A stretch of DNA of 64,000 nucleotides from Nitrospinota bacterium (GTDB lineage: Bacteria > Nitrospinota_A > UBA7883 > JACRGQ01). Made by a program: the position numbers and the translations under genes. Position 1 is the first letter of the stretch, and every line of letters starts with the position of its first letter. The stretch is taken from assembly GCA_029881495.1 (NCBI GenBank), contig JAOUMJ010000001.1, positions 124,001 through 188,000 on the forward strand. Reading direction: 5' to 3'. This document shows, one piece after another, positions 30,569 through 39,509 of this stretch. The notes under the pieces were generated by a model. That model was not told where the DNA came from, searched no databases, and was given only the letters and a program-made list of their open reading frames with translations.

Positions 30569-32221
30569 ATGAACAAGGGGATCTACCTGAGCCTCAAGGT
30601 GAAAGTTACCCTGTTTGTGGTTTTTCTTTCACTTCTTGGCCTGAGTTCTCTGGCCTACTTCTTCGTACACGTTGAGAGGAAAATGGTCCAGAAATTCGAA
30701 AAGGAAAAGGTCGATCTAATCGAGACCTTCGTCAGCAGTACATTGTATCCTGTCATGATAAACGGATCTGCTGAGGTGATGTCGAGCATTTTGGCGAGCT
30801 ATAAGCATATCGCCAACATGGAGAAGGTTTTAGTCGTAAGGGTGGATGGCAAGGAAGCCTTTATGGACGATTCCACAGTGAAAGAAGTAAACGAAAGGGT
30901 CGGGTGGGAGAAGTTTTTCAAAGATCTTTCCAGTGAGCCGTCGCAGGTAATTCGGGAAAACGACAGAAATCTCATGAAAATTCTTTCTACCGGGGAGAGT
31001 GTGATCATTGAAGAAAAGGAGAAGGATAAAGGTTCATATGTAAAAATGATGATCCCGATCAAAAACGAGGCGGAGTGTCACATCTGTCATGGCGATGATC
31101 ACGAAATAAGGGGTCTGCTTCTTGCCAGTTTTTCCATGAACAAGATAGAAAAAGAGGTGTCCGCCAATAACGTGGATTTCATCAAATACGCGTTTTTGGT
31201 AATTATTCTGATGTCGGGCATTTCGTTTGTTGTGTTCAGGGGGATGGTAGTAAATCCGATTGCCGATATTGTTGAGCAGGTAAATTCCGTAGTGTCGCAC
31301 GACAGGTATGATTTGCGCCTTACTGAGCGGTCAAAAGACGAGATAGGCGAGATGGCGATGTCGTTCAACAGCTTCATATCTGCTGTGGAGAAATACCGCA
31401 TTGAGCAGGCAAGCGAAAAAGAGAGGCTCGAGATAGCGGTACAGGAGAAAACCAGAGAGCTAAGGGAAAAGAACCGGGTAATTGAGGATGATCTAAAGAT
31501 CGCGGGGAGGGTGCAGAAAGGACTTCTGCCGACCATGCTCCCTGACGTGCCGGGATATAGTTTTCATGCGGTCTGTCTGCCATGCATGTATGTTGGCGGA
31601 GATTATTACGATGTTTATCAAATCGATAATGAGCATATCGGGATATTCATCGGCGATGCTACCGGGCATGGTTCATCCGCGGCGCTCCTTGTTTCCATAG
31701 TCAAAACCCTGCTGATGTCCGACCGGAACAAGAGCCTCTCTCCGGCTGACGTCACGAAGAATATTAATGACTTTATGTACAGGAATACTCCCGATGACGT
31801 ATTTTTAACGCTTTTCCTCGGCGTGATAGAAGTAAAAACAGGGAAAATGACCTATACGCTGGCCGGCCACCCTTCCCCCGTGGTTTTCAGGAGCGCCGAC
31901 AACAGCCTTGAAAAGCTGGAGCTTTGCGGTGGTATGGTCGGCTCGTTCGAGGGCAACCTGTTCGAGGAGAAGGAAGTTATAATAGGAAGCGGCTCCAGAA
32001 TGCTATTATACACAGATGGTCTTATCGAGGCGGCCAGCGCCAAAGGCGAAGAGTTCGGATTGGAGCGGGTAAACAGTTTGGTCAGCGGAAAGTATAATTT
32101 GCGTTCGTCTGATATTATTGGAGAGATACTTAAAACGCTGGAAACCCATACCGGTGGTGCAACACTGTCGGATGATGTTACAATGCTCGTTGTAGATTAT
32201 AATAAAAACGGTAGCGGCTAA
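30569..32221 (+). CDS. Heme-c sensor / HAMP / PP2C-type SpoIIE phosphatase
   Basis: Membrane signal protein of about 550 aa. Residues 10-33 form a membrane segment, followed by a periplasmic domain containing CHICH (CxxCH, c-type heme attachment) near residue 170 with the flank KNEAECHICHGDDHEIRG. A second membrane segment near 207-225, a HAMP domain (about 226-280), a coiled-coil and a SpoIIE/PP2C phosphatase domain (about 310-550) follow, with VGGDYYDVYQID, GDATGHGSSAAL and the DDVTMLVVDY end. It probably dephosphorylates the STAS protein next door. ATG 30569 has AAGGAG; the ATG at 30542 lacks one. Confidence 0.88.
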   Translation: MNKGIYLSLKVKVTLFVVFLSLLGLSSLAYFFVHVERKMVQKFEKEKVDLIETFVSSTLYPVMINGSAEVMSSILASYKHIANMEKVLVVRVDGKEAFMDDSTVKEVNERVGWEKFFKDLSSEPSQVIRENDRNLMKILSTGESVIIEEKEKDKGSYVKMMIPIKNEAECHICHGDDHEIRGLLLASFSMNKIEKEVSANNVDFIKYAFLVIILMSGISFVVFRGMVVNPIADIVEQVNSVVSHDRYDLRLTERSKDEIGEMAMSFNSFISAVEKYRIEQASEKERLEIAVQEKTRELREKNRVIEDDLKIAGRVQKGLLPTMLPDVPGYSFHAVCLPCMYVGGDYYDVYQIDNEHIGIFIGDATGHGSSAALLVSIVKTLLMSDRNKSLSPADVTKNINDFMYRNTPDDVFLTLFLGVIEVKTGKMTYTLAGHPSPVVFRSADNSLEKLELCGGMVGSFEGNLFEEKEVIIGSGSRMLLYTDGLIEAASAKGEEFGLERVNSLVSGKYNLRSSDIIGEILKTLETHTGGATLSDDVTMLVVDYNKNGSG

Positions 32222-32275
32222 TATTGTGAATTGCTGTTTTGCAAGAAGGTTTATTTTCATTTGTGAGAGGATAGA

Positions 32276-32620
32276 GTGAAACTTACAAGCAAAGAGATAA
32301 AGGGTGTAACAGTTTTCGAGTTGGACGGAAATATAAAGTCCATGGAGGATCTGGAAACGTTTTCCAATACGGTTGACGGCGTGATTTCAGACGGGTGCAG
32401 GAAACTTCTGCTTAACTTTGAAGGGGTGAACTTCATCAATAGCTCCGGGCTGGGGCGCCTGATCATGATAATACGGAAGATGGGGGAGGTTAAAGGAACC
32501 CTGAAGGTCTCCAATCTTGGGGATGATCTTGAAGAACTGTTCAATTTCACGAAATTGAACGAGAAAGTAAATGTATTTCCAACCGAGGAGGATGCATTAG
32601 CAGATTTTGGTAACTCCTGA
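32276..32620 (+). CDS. STAS-domain anti-sigma-factor antagonist
   Basis: 114-aa single STAS domain of the SpoIIAA/RsbV type. The phosphorylatable serine is in FINSSGLGRL near residue 55. It presumably alternates between phosphorylated and free form, with the upstream SpoIIE-type phosphatase removing the phosphate. No anti-sigma kinase or alternative sigma factor is in the window, so the third partner is elsewhere. The GTG at 32276 follows GAGAGGA by 4 nt. Separated by 54 nt from the phosphatase gene. Confidence 0.9.
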   Translation: MKLTSKEIKGVTVFELDGNIKSMEDLETFSNTVDGVISDGCRKLLLNFEGVNFINSSGLGRLIMIIRKMGEVKGTLKVSNLGDDLEELFNFTKLNEKVNVFPTEEDALADFGNS

Positions 32621-32785
32621 TGTGACGGATTCCTCTGTTTTTTCCAACCGGCCGATTTCTTCAGGGTTGGATGGAGCTCTGTATGGATTCTTTTTTGACT
32701 CCCTGTATTCATCAGGGGAAATGTTCCAAACCTATTGACGTTTTCTTTCAAACTAAAACTATTTCACATGAACGGATAATGATAT

Positions 32786-34246
32786 ATGAAATTTGATTCG
32801 CTGAATCTTGATCCCTCGCTTCTGAAGGGGATTGCCGAAATGGGGTATCAGAAATGCACCCCTGTACAGGAACAGGGGCTTCCCGAAAGCCTTTTGGGAA
32901 GGGATATTTGTATTCAGGCTCAGACCGGAACAGGCAAAACCGGCGTGTTCCTGATAACGATAATTCAAAGGCTGATTGAGATGGGACCGACAAAAGATGA
33001 AGGCAACGCAATAAGGGCCCTCATACTTGTGCCGACCAGGGAGCTTGCCGTCCAGGTGGAGACTCAGGCGATAGCTCTGTGTAAACATCTCCCTTTCAAA
33101 ACGGTATCCATGTACGGGGGGGTAGGGTATGACAAACAGCAAAAAGATCTCCTTAAAAATCCGGAGATCGCCGTTGCCACCCCTGGCAGACTGATAGATT
33201 TCATTAAAAGCAGGACGGTCGATGTTTCCAGGACCTCCATCCTTGTAGTTGATGAGGCTGACAGGATGTTTGACATGGGATTCATGCCGGATGTCAGATG
33301 GATCGTAAAAAAATCTCCCGAGATAGGGAAAAAGCAGGCGATGATCCTGTCGGCCACGCTTGATGCGCGTATCAGGAGGCTCGCGGGACAGTTCATGAAA
33401 GATGCCGTTGAAGTCGAAGTAGAGCCCGATCAAATCACCGTCGACAAGGTTAAACAGCTCCTTTTTCATATCGGGCGTGAAGACAAAATGAGGCTTCTCC
33501 TCACCTTGATAGAGAAAGAGCAGATGGAAAAGCTTCTGATCTTCACGAACATGAAGCGTACCGCCGAGGATGTTTCGCGCAGACTGAATTCAAACGGGCA
33601 TATAGCGGAAGCTCTGACCGGTGATGTTGCTCAGCAGAAAAGGCTGAGGCTTGTCGAAAAATTCAAGGAAAATAAGATCAATATACTCGTAGCTACCGAT
33701 GTTGCGGCGCGCGGGCTTCATGTTGACGGGATAACGCATGTAATAAACTTCGACCTTCCGTCGGAAGCGGCCAGCTATGTACACAGGATAGGGAGAACGG
33801 CGAGAGCAGGCGCGGAGGGGATAGCATATACGCTCGCGTGCGAGGACCTTGTTGAGCATCTGGAGGGGATTGAAAAATATATCGAACAGAAAATAGAGAT
33901 AGGGCATGTAGATTTTGAACTTGTTGATGATAAGCTCGGCAACTATCGCGCGAAGACTCCTGGAAGAAGAGGGGGTTTCGGCGGAAAGTCTGAAGGTGGA
34001 TATCATGGCGCGCCAAGGGGTAGATCCAGCTCCGCTGGCGGCGGCAGAAAAACGCCCCAAAGGGAGTATGGCACGGCAAAAGAGGGGGGGGCGAAGAAAC
34101 CGTTCCAGAGGAAACATCCCGAGGGAGGAAGGAAAAGTGAACATATCCCCGAAAAAAGTGCTGTAAAAAAAGGGATGAACCAAGAGGAAAGACTTGCGTA
34201 CTACAAGAAAAAGTATGGGGAGTCGTTTTCTCAAGGTTCCAAATAG
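32786..34246 (+). CDS. DEAD-box RNA helicase (RhlE-type)
   Basis: ATP-dependent RNA helicase of 486 aa. Motifs in order: the Q region CTPVQEQGLP near residue 25, Walker A AQTGTGKTG near 48, PTRELAVQ, the DEAD box VDEADRMFDMGF near 154, SAT near 191, and C-terminal HRIGRTARAG near 331. The last 100 residues are a glycine-, arginine- and lysine-rich basic tail typical of RhlE-type proteins that bind RNA. The ATG at 32786 has no strong ribosome-binding site (GGAT only). A TTGACG at 32735 could be a -35 box but has no good -10. Confidence 0.92.
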   Translation: MKFDSLNLDPSLLKGIAEMGYQKCTPVQEQGLPESLLGRDICIQAQTGTGKTGVFLITIIQRLIEMGPTKDEGNAIRALILVPTRELAVQVETQAIALCKHLPFKTVSMYGGVGYDKQQKDLLKNPEIAVATPGRLIDFIKSRTVDVSRTSILVVDEADRMFDMGFMPDVRWIVKKSPEIGKKQAMILSATLDARIRRLAGQFMKDAVEVEVEPDQITVDKVKQLLFHIGREDKMRLLLTLIEKEQMEKLLIFTNMKRTAEDVSRRLNSNGHIAEALTGDVAQQKRLRLVEKFKENKINILVATDVAARGLHVDGITHVINFDLPSEAASYVHRIGRTARAGAEGIAYTLACEDLVEHLEGIEKYIEQKIEIGHVDFELVDDKLGNYRAKTPGRRGGFGGKSEGGYHGAPRGRSSSAGGGRKTPQREYGTAKEGGAKKPFQRKHPEGGRKSEHIPEKSAVKKGMNQEERLAYYKKKYGESFSQGSK

Positions 34247-34247
34247 A

Positions 34248-34451
34248 ATGTTTGCAAATCGGCTGGATGGGTCGAGCATCCGAAGGCCCGGTTTCGGCGC
34301 GCCGCTGGCGCTTTTATTCCTTGCGATTTTCCTTCACGGCTGTGCTTCGACAGAGCCATGCTGGAAGCCAGATTTCAGCAAGAAGGGGATAAACGGCTTC
34401 TCGGAAACAAAATGGCCCTGCTCCAGTCCATCAGGAAGTACTAGCCGATAG
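34248..34451 (+). CDS. Possible short lipoprotein
   Basis: 67-aa frame starting one base after the helicase stop. Residues about 16-30 are hydrophobic and end in LHGC, a lipobox-like signal, followed by a short polar tail with two more cysteines (EPCWKP and KWPC). If real, it is an outer- or inner-membrane lipoprotein cotranscribed with the helicase. No ribosome-binding site is clear; the frame could also begin inside the helicase gene. I do not recognise a family. Confidence 0.4.
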   Translation: MFANRLDGSSIRRPGFGAPLALLFLAIFLHGCASTEPCWKPDFSKKGINGFSETKWPCSSPSGSTSR

Positions 34452-34480
34452 CGCAACTGAACAGATCTCGCTGATCTTTC

Positions 34481-34945
34481 CTATCGCCCGACTTCGTCAG
34501 CCATCTTTTTTATGTAGTCATCCAATTTTTTTGCAACTGTTTTATCCGAAAGGGAAAGTATCCTGACCGCGGTCAATCCGGCGTTTACCGCGCCATGAGA
34601 GCCTATTGCCATGGTAGCGACGGGAACCCCTTTCGGCATTTGCACAGTTGCCAGAAGCGCGTCCAGCCCTTTTAGCGGTCCACCTTCCATAGGGACGCCG
34701 ATAACAGGTTTTGCGGTATGCGAGGCGACTACACCCGCCAGGTGCGCGGCCAAACCGGCCGCCGCGATGAATATCTTTGCCCCGGCTTTTTCCGATTCAG
34801 AAATAAGCCGTTTGGTCCTCTCCGGCGAACGGTGCGCCGAGGTAACGTGCATTTCATATGAAATCCCAAAAAGGTCCAGAGTGTCGGCGCTCTTTTGCAT
34901 CGTCTCTCTGTCGGAATCGCTGCCAAACAGTATCACCACGTCCAT
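34481..34945 (-). CDS. purE: N5-carboxyaminoimidazole ribonucleotide mutase
   Basis: Moves the carboxyl group from N5-CAIR to C4 in purine synthesis (class I PurE). The 154-aa protein shows GSDSDRETMQKSADTL at residue 7, SAHRSPERT near 37 with the active-site His, and AAGLAAHLAGVVAS near 62 and MPKGVPVATMAI near 100. The ATG has GAGAGGGA upstream. purK is not adjacent; purL is far away in this window (57280), so the purine genes are scattered. Confidence 0.95.
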   Translation of the reverse strand: MDVVILFGSDSDRETMQKSADTLDLFGISYEMHVTSAHRSPERTKRLISESEKAGAKIFIAAAGLAAHLAGVVASHTAKPVIGVPMEGGPLKGLDALLATVQMPKGVPVATMAIGSHGAVNAGLTAVRILSLSDKTVAKKLDDYIKKMADEVGR

Positions 34946-35062
34946 TTTGATTTCCCTCTCAATCGGTTGTCTGTTTTTTTGAATCCTGATTTTATATTAA
35001 TTTTAAAAAGGTTAAAACCTAATTTAAAAAATGGGTTCTTTCTTTGGAGTGTCGGCTTGTCC

Positions 35063-35839
35063 CTAGTGCCGGGGGATCAATCTGCGCCTGGTGAGGCTGA
35101 TGGCTATGCCGGTGCCGACAGGTATAAAAAAAGCGAGATAAAACGCCGAGAGGATCAGGTGCGGACCGTCTCCGCCGTAGAAGAGAAACCGGTTTATCTC
35201 CACCGAATGAGGGGTTGGAAAGATGAGGAATATCCCTGAAAACCATTCAGGGAGCATGCTGGTGGGGAAATAGATCCCGGAAAAAAGGAGAAGCGGCGTG
35301 AGAAAGAGGGTGAAAAAGAAATTAAAGAATTCGTAACTCCACGCAACTGCTGAAACAGCGAGAGCCAATGCGCTAAAGGCAACTCCAAGGACAAACATGT
35401 TGAGCAGGATCATCGGTATCTGCGCGTAGGAGGTAAAAATGGAGGCGGCCATCATCACCAGTAACATGGCGAAGGTGGAAAAAAACGATTTTGTCGCTCC
35501 CCAGAGTATCTCTCCTATTACGATATCCTCTATCTCGATAGGAGTGGCGAGTATCCCTTCATAAACCTTCTGTTCCGTCATTCGTGTATATGAGCCGAAG
35601 GTGCATTCGAACGCCGCGGCTGTCATGGCGCTTGCGGCGAGCATTCCTGGGGCGAAGAATTCTATGTACGGATGACCGTCAATCTCCCTTACGAAGGCCC
35701 CAAGCCCTATCCCGATGCCGAACAGATAGAGGATCGGTTCGCCGATGTTGCCGACGATTGTCGCAAGGTAATGGCTTTTAAAAACGTCGAGGTTTCTCTG
35801 CCAAACCCGGTGCGAGCGGCGCATGTTTGGAAATCTCAT
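35063..35839 (-). CDS. ABC-2 type transporter permease
   Basis: 258-aa inner-membrane protein with about six membrane segments, for example ATIVGNIGEPILYLFGIGIGLG (split: GNIGEPILYL, FGIGIGLGAF), MLAASAMTAAAFE, STFAMLLVMMAAS, FFTLFLTPLLLFSG and YLAFFIPVGTGIAISL. The pattern and the MLPEWFSG segment resemble NodJ-type ABC-2 permeases that export lipids or glycans. Its ATG overlaps the ATPase gene by 4 nt, so the two form one transporter. The substrate is unknown; proximity to surface-glycan genes is loose. Confidence 0.88.
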   Translation of the reverse strand: MRFPNMRRSHRVWQRNLDVFKSHYLATIVGNIGEPILYLFGIGIGLGAFVREIDGHPYIEFFAPGMLAASAMTAAAFECTFGSYTRMTEQKVYEGILATPIEIEDIVIGEILWGATKSFFSTFAMLLVMMAASIFTSYAQIPMILLNMFVLGVAFSALALAVSAVAWSYEFFNFFFTLFLTPLLLFSGIYFPTSMLPEWFSGIFLIFPTPHSVEINRFLFYGGDGPHLILSAFYLAFFIPVGTGIAISLTRRRLIPRH

Positions 35840-36750
35840 TCGCGGAGGCTCCTTCCTGCAAGCCTCAGAAAGAGATCTTCCAATGTCGCGTGCCTGTGCA
35901 GTATCTTGTTGTGGCTCTGATCCATGATACGCGAGAGGATGTCAGAAGCGTTTTCGGGGTAGACGTATACCGTTTCTCCATGCTGTTCATGATGAGTTTC
36001 CAGCTGGTTCAGGAGGTAAACAATCTTTTCCATGTCCCCTGTTTCAGCGGTAACTTCTATGACGTCTTTTCCTATCTCGTTTTTTATAAGTTCTGCAGGG
36101 ACCCCTTCCATCAGGATCGTGCCATGATCCATGATAGCTATCCTGTCAGTCAGTCGCTCCGCCTCTTCCATGTAATGGGTGGTCAAGATTATTGTCAGGC
36201 CGTCTTTTTTTAAAGAGGAGAGCCTCTGCCATATCAGCAGTCTTGCCTGCGGGTCGAGGCCGGTGGTCGGCTCGTCGAGGATCAGCAGGCGGGGCTGGTT
36301 TATCAGCGCCCTTGCGATGGCCAGCCTTCTCTGCATTCCGCCGGAGAGGGCGGGGATTTTTACATTTGTCTTCTCTTCAAGCTGGAGAAAAGCGAGAAGC
36401 TCCCTGGCGCGGGCTATGGCGTCGTGCCGGGGGATGTTGAAGTAGCGCGCATAGGTAACCAGATTCTGTATCACTGTCAGATCCCTGTCCAGGTTGTCGT
36501 CCTGCGAAACAATGCCGATTCTCTCCTTCACGACCCCCGCGTATTTTCCGATGTCCCTTCCAAGGACATGCAATTTTCCGCCGCTGTGCGGAATCATCCC
36601 CTGTATCATCCGGACGGTAGTGGTCTTGCCTGCTCCGTTTGGGCCGAGGAAACCGTAGCATTCGCCCGACGCAATGGCGAAGTCAATGCCGTTTACAGCC
36701 TGAAGGCCGCTGAATGTTCTCTTGAGTCCTATTGCTTCAACTATCGGCAT
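35836..36750 (-). CDS. ABC transporter ATP-binding protein (NodI-like)
   Basis: 304-aa ATPase of the DRA/NodI family that energises ABC-2 exporters. Walker A GPNGAGKTT near residue 36, the Q-loop, the signature LSGGMQRRLAIARAL near 135, Walker B LLILDEPTTGLDP near 156 and the switch His in ILTTHYMEEAERL near 190 are all present. The C-terminal 60 residues form the extra domain seen in NodI-type proteins. It is the first gene of the pair with the permease. The ATG start is divergent from the DUF218 gene. Confidence 0.9.
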   Translation of the reverse strand: MPIVEAIGLKRTFSGLQAVNGIDFAIASGECYGFLGPNGAGKTTTVRMIQGMIPHSGGKLHVLGRDIGKYAGVVKERIGIVSQDDNLDRDLTVIQNLVTYARYFNIPRHDAIARARELLAFLQLEEKTNVKIPALSGGMQRRLAIARALINQPRLLILDEPTTGLDPQARLLIWQRLSSLKKDGLTIILTTHYMEEAERLTDRIAIMDHGTILMEGVPAELIKNEIGKDVIEVTAETGDMEKIVYLLNQLETHHEQHGETVYVYPENASDILSRIMDQSHNKILHRHATLEDLFLRLAGRSLRE

Positions 36751-36841
36751 AAAAAAATTTCCCTGTAAATGATTATGATAATATACGCAAGTCTTGGCGA
36801 TGCATACAGATTTTGTGTCAATTGCGGAAACAGGGGGGAGA

Positions 36842-37459
36842 ATGGGTACGGGGCGAAGAAATATTTTCAGAAATTCACTTGTTGCGTTTTTTGCCGTCTT
36901 TTTGCTCTCGCTGATATTTCACGCTCGGATACTTAATTACATTTCTTCATCGCTGGTCCGCTCGGATGCAATAGAGTCGGCAGAAGCGATCGTAGTCCTT
37001 GCCGGCGATGGTCAGGGGGAGAGGATGATGTCGGCGATTGAACTATACAAAAGCGGAATGGGGAAGAAGATAGTTTTCTGGGGGGGGCAGCTTTACTGGA
37101 AGATAACATGGGCGGAGCTTTATATGAGACAGCTTAAAGAGGGGGGGATCCCCGAAGCCGATTTGATCTGGTCGGAGGAAAAGCTTGCGGAGCACAGCAC
37201 CGTCGGCGAGGCAATGGTTAACGTGCGCCTTATGGAGGAGAACGGAATTAAATCGTTTATCCTTGTCACCTCCCCTTACCATACCTCCAGGGCGGGGATG
37301 GTTTATGAAAAACAGATAGAGGGGAAAGGGATGCGGATGTATGTGCATCCATCCGCTGATTCCATCGTGAAAATTGAAGACTGGTGGAAAGACAGGCAAA
37401 GCGCCAAGCTGATCTATCTCGAACTTAACAAGACAATCTATTACCTATTTAAAAACTGA
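36842..37459 (+). CDS. DUF218 (YdcF/SanA-type) membrane protein
   Basis: About 205-aa protein with one N-terminal membrane segment (residues about 13-30 of the chosen start) and a periplasmic DUF218 domain. The domain shows EAIVVLAGDGQGERMMSAIELY near 48, then EHSTVGEAMVN and TSPYHTSRAGMVYE near 160, a pattern of the ElyC/SanA/YdcF family linked to envelope biogenesis. The start is uncertain: ATG 36842 has GGGGGGAG only 1 nt before it; ATG 36800 and TTG 36794 are alternatives. It is convergent with gspF, 20 nt apart. Confidence 0.8.
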   Translation: MGTGRRNIFRNSLVAFFAVFLLSLIFHARILNYISSSLVRSDAIESAEAIVVLAGDGQGERMMSAIELYKSGMGKKIVFWGGQLYWKITWAELYMRQLKEGGIPEADLIWSEEKLAEHSTVGEAMVNVRLMEENGIKSFILVTSPYHTSRAGMVYEKQIEGKGMRMYVHPSADSIVKIEDWWKDRQSAKLIYLELNKTIYYLFKN

Positions 37460-37479
37460 GTCAAAACGGCCTTCCGTGC

Positions 37480-38706
37480 TCAGGGGTGTACGATTTTTGT
37501 CAGATCCCATATCGGGAGAAATATCGAGAGCGCGATAAAAAGTATGATCGACCCTAGAATAAAAACCATTACCGGCTCAATATATGCGGAGAGGTTCTTG
37601 ATTTCCCTTTCGGCTTCCTTGTTGAAGAAGCCCGCGATCCGTTCAAGCATCTCATCGAGTTTTCCGGATGCCTCCCCAGCGGAGATCATCTGAATAACCG
37701 CGTGAGGTACCAGCCCCCCTCTTTTTCTCAACGGTTCGGCCATCCCCGTCCCTTCCTGAACCGATGTGCCGACCTCTACGAAAACGGTTTCAAGATATTT
37801 ATTCGCGGTAGCGTTTGATGAAAGGTCGATAGCCTTCAGTATCGGTATTCCGGATTTCACCAGGCATGAAAGAATGCCGCAGAACTGGGCGAACTTTATC
37901 CGTGTAATTACCGCTCCGGTAACGGGCGCTTTTAAAATAAAGTAGTGCCATTTCCCCTTCCAGGGTCCGTTCTTGATCAACCAATAGAAAATAATGATTG
38001 ATAGGGCGGATGCGCCGAAAATCACCAGCCAGTTCCCGTGAAAAAAGTCGTATAGAGTTATGAGCGTCTTTGTTGCCAGGGGGAGTTCTATTTTTGCATT
38101 GGTAAAAATAGCCGAGAATTTTGGCACTACGAATGTCATGAGCGTAATAATTGCGGTTATTATCGAAACAGCTACGATCTTGGGATATCTAAGCGCCTCG
38201 CGTATTCTGTTTGCCGTTTCAAGTTCGCGTTCAAGAAGTTTTACAAGCCTTTCGAGCGTCTGGTCGAGTGTTCCGGAAATTTCGCCGGCAATAACCATGC
38301 TGGTATATGTTTCAGGAAAGATCAGCGGGTATTCCCGCATTGATTCGTTAAGCGATGCTCCATCTTCAATTTTTGATTTGATATCGGATAGAACCTGCCT
38401 GAAATAGCTGTGGTCCTCCTGTTCGGAAAGGATATCAATGGTCTGCACTATCGGTATGCCTGCTTTTAGAAGCGACGCCAGCTGAGTAGTGAAAATGATC
38501 AGTTTTTCCGGGCTAAGGCTCCCGAAACTTTTGAAGTTTTTGGCAAAAAAATCGAAAAGGTATCTCTTTCTGGCTTCAATCCTGGAAGGTATAAAACCTT
38601 CCCTTAACAACTTGTCGGCGGCGGAATTTATGTTTGTCGCGCTTATGTCCCCCTTCATGAGCGTGCCGCCAGCTCTGGATCTCGCTCTATAGGTAAACAA
38701 TGGCAT
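37480..38706 (-). CDS. gspF: Type II secretion / type IV pilus inner-membrane protein GspF (PilC)
   Basis: Inner-membrane platform of a type II secretion or pilus machine. The 408-aa length is standard. Two homologous GspF domains are visible: IIFTTQLASLLKAGIPIVQTIDIL near residue 70 and FAQFCGILSCLVKSGIPILKAIDL near 272 (quoted in parts), each followed by an ISGTLDQTLERL- or ASGKLDEMLERI-type helix, with three membrane segments near 175, 225 and 380. The N-terminal 15 residues match the family start. A methyltransferase gene lies between it and gspE, so the machine's genes are not contiguous. Confidence 0.93.
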   Translation of the reverse strand: MPLFTYRARSRAGGTLMKGDISATNINSAADKLLREGFIPSRIEARKRYLFDFFAKNFKSFGSLSPEKLIIFTTQLASLLKAGIPIVQTIDILSEQEDHSYFRQVLSDIKSKIEDGASLNESMREYPLIFPETYTSMVIAGEISGTLDQTLERLVKLLERELETANRIREALRYPKIVAVSIITAIITLMTFVVPKFSAIFTNAKIELPLATKTLITLYDFFHGNWLVIFGASALSIIIFYWLIKNGPWKGKWHYFILKAPVTGAVITRIKFAQFCGILSCLVKSGIPILKAIDLSSNATANKYLETVFVEVGTSVQEGTGMAEPLRKRGGLVPHAVIQMISAGEASGKLDEMLERIAGFFNKEAEREIKNLSAYIEPVMVFILGSIILFIALSIFLPIWDLTKIVHP

Positions 38707-38743
38707 AACAAAATTCCCCAGGCATTATTCATTCCGGCAATCT

Positions 38744-39430
38744 TCAAAAGTTCAAGCCGATTTCCTTGTAAAACTCTCCGAGTGACTTTTTTAACATGCA
38801 ACAGCTGCTGCGAACATTGGAAGGGATTTCCATCCCCAGGCCGCATTCCTCTCCGTGAGCATATATCACCTTGTCGACTTCTTCGTACATGCCCGTCGAA
38901 ATAAAGATCGAGGGGTAATCGAGTTTAAACGTATAAACTTTTTCTTTCGGCAGATGGTGGTAGGGAGTTTTTACGGAACTGTCTGGCAGGAAATCACCGA
39001 TTATCAGGCGACCGCCATCTTTCACTGTCCTGTCTATTTCGTAAAGCGCTTTCATGAGGAATTCTCTTGATACCCAGTGAAGCACATAATTCACTATCAC
39101 AAGGTCGAAGGTTTCATCTTCCTTAACGGGTAGCTCCGAGATAACGCCTCTTCTGAATTCCACCGCGGGGAAGCTCTTTTTCCCATCGGTAATAGCTGCT
39201 TCAGAAGGTTCGATGCCGACACAGCGAGAGCCGACCTCATCGTGTATTCTGCCAAGTCTCCACCCGTTACTGCATCCAATCTCCAGCACGTTCTCAGGTT
39301 TTAACCCGTGAGTTTTTATCATCTCGATCGGAAAGTCTACGGCCCCTTTCCCCTTCTCGGCAAGACTCTTTTTGTTCCTTTCGAACCACTTGTCAGCCTC
39401 GCCGGCATAAAAAACTTTGTCCTGGGGCAT
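38744..39430 (-). CDS. Class I SAM-dependent methyltransferase
   Basis: 228-aa methyltransferase of the Methyltransf_11 or 23 type. The SAM loop is VLEIGCSNGWRLGRI near residue 48, followed by acidic GIEP near 72, DLVIVNYVLHWV near 108 and RLIIGDFLPD near 143. ATG 39430 has AAAGGA 9 nt upstream; ATG 39448 is possible but has no such site. It separates gspF from gspE. The substrate is unknown; methylation of a pilin or secretion component is only a suggestion from the position. Confidence 0.82.
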   Translation of the reverse strand: MPQDKVFYAGEADKWFERNKKSLAEKGKGAVDFPIEMIKTHGLKPENVLEIGCSNGWRLGRIHDEVGSRCVGIEPSEAAITDGKKSFPAVEFRRGVISELPVKEDETFDLVIVNYVLHWVSREFLMKALYEIDRTVKDGGRLIIGDFLPDSSVKTPYHHLPKEKVYTFKLDYPSIFISTGMYEEVDKVIYAHGEECGLGMEIPSNVRSSCCMLKKSLGEFYKEIGLNF

Positions 39431-39509
39431 TACTAAAAATCCTTTCATGATGAAAAATCTATTTACGGGGCATTCTACACGAGTTTACCTCCGCATAAAC
39501 AGTGCGCGG

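Noticed and set aside
32735-32763. TTGACG before the DEAD-box helicase gene
   Set aside because: No -10 hexamer at standard distance.
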